Position numbers and translations under genes: made by a program. A DNA stretch of 64,000 bases from Mesorhizobium muleiense (GTDB taxonomy: Bacteria; Pseudomonadota; Alphaproteobacteria; Rhizobiales; Rhizobiaceae): NCBI RefSeq assembly GCF_900099905.1, contig NZ_FNEE01000024.1, positions 20,367 through 84,366 on the forward strand, given 5' to 3'. Positions within the stretch are counted from its first letter, which is position 1. Each line of letters opens with the position of its first letter. The notes under the pieces were generated by a model that ran no database searches, was not told the origin of the DNA, and saw only the letters and a list, made by a program, of their open reading frames with translations. Shown in pieces: positions 61,537 to 64,000 of the stretch.

Positions 61537-62294
61537 CGCTGAACCTCAGCAAAAATGGTACCGGCATGATCGAGTTTCGCGGCGTCAACAAATGGTTCGG
61601 CGCGCTCAATGTGCTCAAAGACATCACGCTCAGCGTCGAGCCGCGCGAAGTGGTCGTCGTCTGCGGGCCGAGCGGTTCGGGCAAGAGTACGCTGATCCGC
61701 TGCATCAACGGGCTGGAGACGATCCGCGACGGCGACCTGGTGGTCGACGGCCAGCGCCTCGGCGACCCCGCTACCAACATGACGCGGCTGCGCACCGAGA
61801 TCGGCTTCGTCTTCCAGTCCTTCAACCTCTACCCGCACAAGACAGCGCTCGAGAACGTGACGCTGGCGCCGATCCATGTCCGCAAGATCCCGCGCGCCGA
61901 GGCCGAGAAGGCCGGGCGCGAGCTGCTTGCCAAGGTCGGCCTTGCCGACAAGGTCAATGCCTATCCCGCACAACTCTCCGGCGGCCAGCAGCAGCGCGTC
62001 GCGATCGCCCGCTGCCTCGGTATGCGCCCCAAGATCATGCTATTCGACGAGCCGACCTCGGCGCTCGACCCTGAGATGATTTCGGAAGTGCTCGACGTCA
62101 TGGTCGCGGTCGCCGAGGAAGGCATGACCATGATGGTGGTGACCCACGAAATGGGCTTTGCCCGCAAGGTCGCCCAGCGCGTGGTGTTCATGGACGCCGG
62201 CGCCATCGTCGAGAGCGGCACGCCGGATGAATTCTTCTCGCACCCCAAGACCGACCGCAGCCGCGCCTTCCTGAGCAAGATTCTGCGGCATTAG
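61533..62294 (+). CDS. Polar amino acid ABC ATPase (GlnQ/HisP-like)
   Basis: This 253-residue protein starts at ATG 61533, with an internal ATG at 61566 (MIEFRGVNKWFGALNVLKDI) as alternative. Walker A GPSGSGKSTLIRCINGLE, Q-loop FVFQSFNLYPHKTALENVTL, signature LSGGQQQRVAIARCL, Walker B MLFDEPTSALDPEM and switch VVTHEMGFARKVA are intact. It powers the importer encoded just upstream and ends the operon that begins at 57440. Confidence 0.94.
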   Translation: MTLNLSKNGTGMIEFRGVNKWFGALNVLKDITLSVEPREVVVVCGPSGSGKSTLIRCINGLETIRDGDLVVDGQRLGDPATNMTRLRTEIGFVFQSFNLYPHKTALENVTLAPIHVRKIPRAEAEKAGRELLAKVGLADKVNAYPAQLSGGQQQRVAIARCLGMRPKIMLFDEPTSALDPEMISEVLDVMVAVAEEGMTMMVVTHEMGFARKVAQRVVFMDAGAIVESGTPDEFFSHPKTDRSRAFLSKILRH

Positions 62295-62435
62295 AGTCAA
62301 AACTCAACCAGCTGGCTGTCGCCAATGGCCGAGACGGGTGGAATGCTGCCATTCGTCTCGTCGATGGGAACGAGCAATTAGCGCCATGTTCAGACATTCG
62401 CGGTGCTTCTCCAGAGCGGCAGGGGACGTTATTCG

Positions 62436-62891
62436 ATGACGCAAATCAGAGCCATGACTGAGCAGGACGTGCCGTCGGTATCGCTGCTCATTGGAGAGTC
62501 TTGGCGCAGGACGTACTCGCCAATCATGGGTGCCGAGACCGCGGCCTTGATTTCGGATGAAGATCACACGCTGCAGCGGATTGCGGCGGAACTGACAGAC
62601 ACCAACAAAATGTCGTTCGTCGCAGAACGGCCAGACGGCTCGATTGCCGGCTACGCGATGGCTAAGATGAATGAAGCCGGCGACGTCATGCTTGACCGGC
62701 TCCACATCGATCAAAGCGAGTACGGCACCGGGCTAGCCGCTAATATATTGCACGCTGTCTTTGCCGCCCATTCCGGCATCCTGAGCATCGCACTCGAAGT
62801 GCTCGAGGGAAACGACCGGGCAATGGCCTTTTACCGCAAACATGGTTCGAAGTGGCCGCGTTGCACGGTGCAGAAGGCCATGCATCGTTGA
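62436..62891 (+). CDS. GNAT family N-acetyltransferase
   Basis: The protein has 151 residues from ATG 62436 (MTQIRAMTEQDVPSVSLLIG), with AGGGGA upstream. It has the GNAT layout: N-terminal beta-alpha unit, SFVAERPDGSIAGYAMAKMN, the acetyl-CoA side DRLHIDQSEYGTGLAANILH, and ALEVLEGNDRAMAFYRKHG near the end. The pyrophosphate loop is Q-S-E-Y-G-T-G, slightly different from the standard Q/R-x-x-G-x-G/A. The end (SKWPRCTVQKAMHR) is short and may be slightly truncated. The substrate is unknown. Confidence 0.75.
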   Translation: MTQIRAMTEQDVPSVSLLIGESWRRTYSPIMGAETAALISDEDHTLQRIAAELTDTNKMSFVAERPDGSIAGYAMAKMNEAGDVMLDRLHIDQSEYGTGLAANILHAVFAAHSGILSIALEVLEGNDRAMAFYRKHGSKWPRCTVQKAMHR

Positions 62892-63067
62892 TTATGCGCA
62901 AACTGCTATCGCGCGCCTAGTCGGAACTCGCGCATCGAACAGTACATCACGTCTTCCGTCCCCAGCGCACCGGCGGCCTCCCCGTTCGCAATCCAAATAG
63001 ACGTCTTTCAGCTGTTTGATTGGCATGTCAGCGTGAGCGAGCGCGAGGGACTTAACAACTGACATGA

Positions 63068-63505
63068 TCATTTTGAGATCCTCCCCAGTTCCCGTCGGTC
63101 AACATTCAGTCCTTGGGGTCGCAGGTATAGTGCCGTTCGAAGGTCCCGTCCGCGCGCCGCTGCTTGTCGAAGCCGCGATGTAAGGCTCGGTCGCGCGCTC
63201 GTGGACCAGCCAAAGGGGATCTCGGCCGAGGCGTAGCTGCTGCCGGCGGCCAACCGTTTCGGGATCGAGGCCGAAGCGATCCTGGTGCGCTCGATCATCG
63301 TGCCGGCCGCGCCTGCCTCCGCATGACGGATGGGGCGGCTTCGCAAAGCGCACATGATTTCGTCACGTGAGATGCCGATGTCGCCAAGAACGTCATCGGG
63401 TAAACGGCTCAACTGGTCCGTTGCCGACAAGAGAGCTTTTCGCTCGGCGCGGAGGCGTAACCACCTGCGAAATGGACCAATGGCGGCAGCATGAATTATA
63501 ACCAT
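63068..63505 (-). CDS. DUF1127 (YjiS-like) protein with long C-terminal extension
   Basis: This 145-residue protein starts at ATG 63505. Residues about 13-55 form the DUF1127 helix pair (WLRLRAERKALLSATDQLSR, LPDDVLGDIGISRDEIMCAL). DUF1127 proteins are usually 45-90 residues; here the frame runs on for about 80 more (SSYASAEIPFGWSTSARPSL), which looks like another protein read partly out of frame. Neighbouring frames of the same DNA give DPLWLVHERATEPYIA and GFDKQRRADGTFERHYTCDP, suggesting a decayed coding region fused to the DUF1127 gene. Function is unknown; related proteins bind RNA or modulate phosphate and carbon metabolism. Confidence 0.5.
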   Translation of the reverse strand: MVIIHAAAIGPFRRWLRLRAERKALLSATDQLSRLPDDVLGDIGISRDEIMCALRSRPIRHAEAGAAGTMIERTRIASASIPKRLAAGSSYASAEIPFGWSTSARPSLTSRLRQAAARGRDLRTALYLRPQGLNVDRRELGRISK

Positions 63506-63597
63506 GATCAGATCGTACCTTCATTGATCTGAATTGACCGGAACGGAACGGCGCGAACGGCACTCCGGGCGAGAGCTTCAGCCGTCCGCGAGGCAAG

Positions 63598-63759
63598 TTA
63601 GGCGTAGTGGTCGATGGATTGGTTTTGCCGCGGCGTGCCCATACGGCGGGCGGTGGCTGGCCCCGGGCCACGCATATAATAAAGCTCCGGCCGGTAGCGC
63701 CGCGCGGCGAATTTGCGAAACGCCGCAGCAAGTTTTGTGACGGGAGCCAAGAATTTCAT
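63598..63759 (-). CDS. Small basic protein of unknown function
   Basis: This 53-residue protein starts at ATG 63759 with AAGGGAA upstream. It begins MKFLAPVTKLAAAFRKFAAR and is rich in arginine and aromatic residues (RRYRPELYYMRGPGP). The N-terminal segment could be an amphipathic helix. It lies about 90 bases upstream of the DUF1127 gene on the same strand. No family was recognised with confidence. Confidence 0.5.
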   Translation of the reverse strand: MKFLAPVTKLAAAFRKFAARRYRPELYYMRGPGPATARRMGTPRQNQSIDHYA

Positions 63760-64000
63760 GACCGTTCCCTTTCCCTTCGCCGGCTTGAACACGAGCCGGC
63801 GGGCCCGGATGTTGCAAACAAGGATATGCCAGTCGAACCAGGCTCGGCTGTGGGAATTCCCACACCGGGGAAAACATTGGAAAAATCCGCTCCCAGTTTT
63901 GCTTTCCGGAAAGCGGGGCCTGCGGCCATCAAATTTCCTTGGATAGGGAGTAAGATGAAGTACACCTGATTGAACAAGAGGCTGTTGTGACAGGCTCTCC

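Noticed and set aside
63756..63977. A 73-codon minus-strand frame near the right end
   Set aside because: It has no ribosome site or family features and overlaps the upstream region of the better supported small gene at 63598-63759.

Overview
The window looks like chromosome or large-replicon DNA of a Rhizobiales alphaproteobacterium, most probably Mesorhizobium or a close relative. This rests on high GC, dense ABC-uptake and exopolysaccharide (EPS) genes, a dctA-dctBD locus with a canonical sigma-54 promoter, DUF1127-type small proteins, and several families of GC-rich intergenic palindromes of the kind common in mesorhizobia. The genus is an inference; no rRNA or tRNA gene was seen.

Layout. 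1-4254: a partial acyltransferase, a DCC thiol-disulfide oxidoreductase coupled to a small membrane protein, and a large HTTM-like membrane protein lying between two copies of a hairpin repeat. 4521-11834: a DadA-like FAD oxidoreductase and a MocR regulator, divergent from a polyamine-type ABC importer operon, with a CCGGACAA/TTGTCCGG operator candidate between them. 12067-13980: ftsH. 14095-19244: minus-strand surface-glycan cluster A (ABC exporter, two GT2 enzymes, acyltransferase). 19464-20722: a scrap zone made of a truncated copy of an MFS gene end, a broken copy of the ftsH 5' region and a fragment of a BREX-type pglZ gene. 20712-33441: glycan cluster B (glycosyltransferases, DUF6473, sulfotransferase, ABC exporter, radical SAM/SPASM protein, methyltransferase, a glycosyltransferase relic, galE, UDP-glucuronate decarboxylase). 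33711-35006: the intact MFS gene whose end and downstream flank are duplicated at 19464-20050, so cluster B lies between direct repeats of about 590 bp.

35219-47596 is metabolic: VOC protein, LysR/SDR pair, NTF2-like protein, Lrp/ornithine cyclodeaminase pair, a DDAH-family hydrolase and an M20 amidohydrolase with divergent LysR, then a second polyamine-type ABC importer with a Tat-exported binding protein. Together they suggest uptake and breakdown of amino-acid, guanidino or polyamine compounds. 47831-48895 is a lone GT2. 49428-54227 is the C4-dicarboxylate system: dctA with its sigma-54 promoter and two DctD-site candidates, divergent from dctBD. 54649-62294: a BKACE-family enzyme, a quinone-reductase-like flavoprotein with divergent LysR, then an Lrp/saccharopine-dehydrogenase-like/polar amino acid ABC operon. 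62436-64000: a GNAT acetyltransferase and two small minus-strand genes.

Most interesting: the repeat-bounded glycan cluster B with its BREX, ftsH and MFS scraps at one edge; the unusual modification set of that cluster (SPASM-first radical SAM protein, sulfotransferase, methyltransferase, composite glycosyltransferase); and several coding or intergenic tandem repeats that could vary in copy number.
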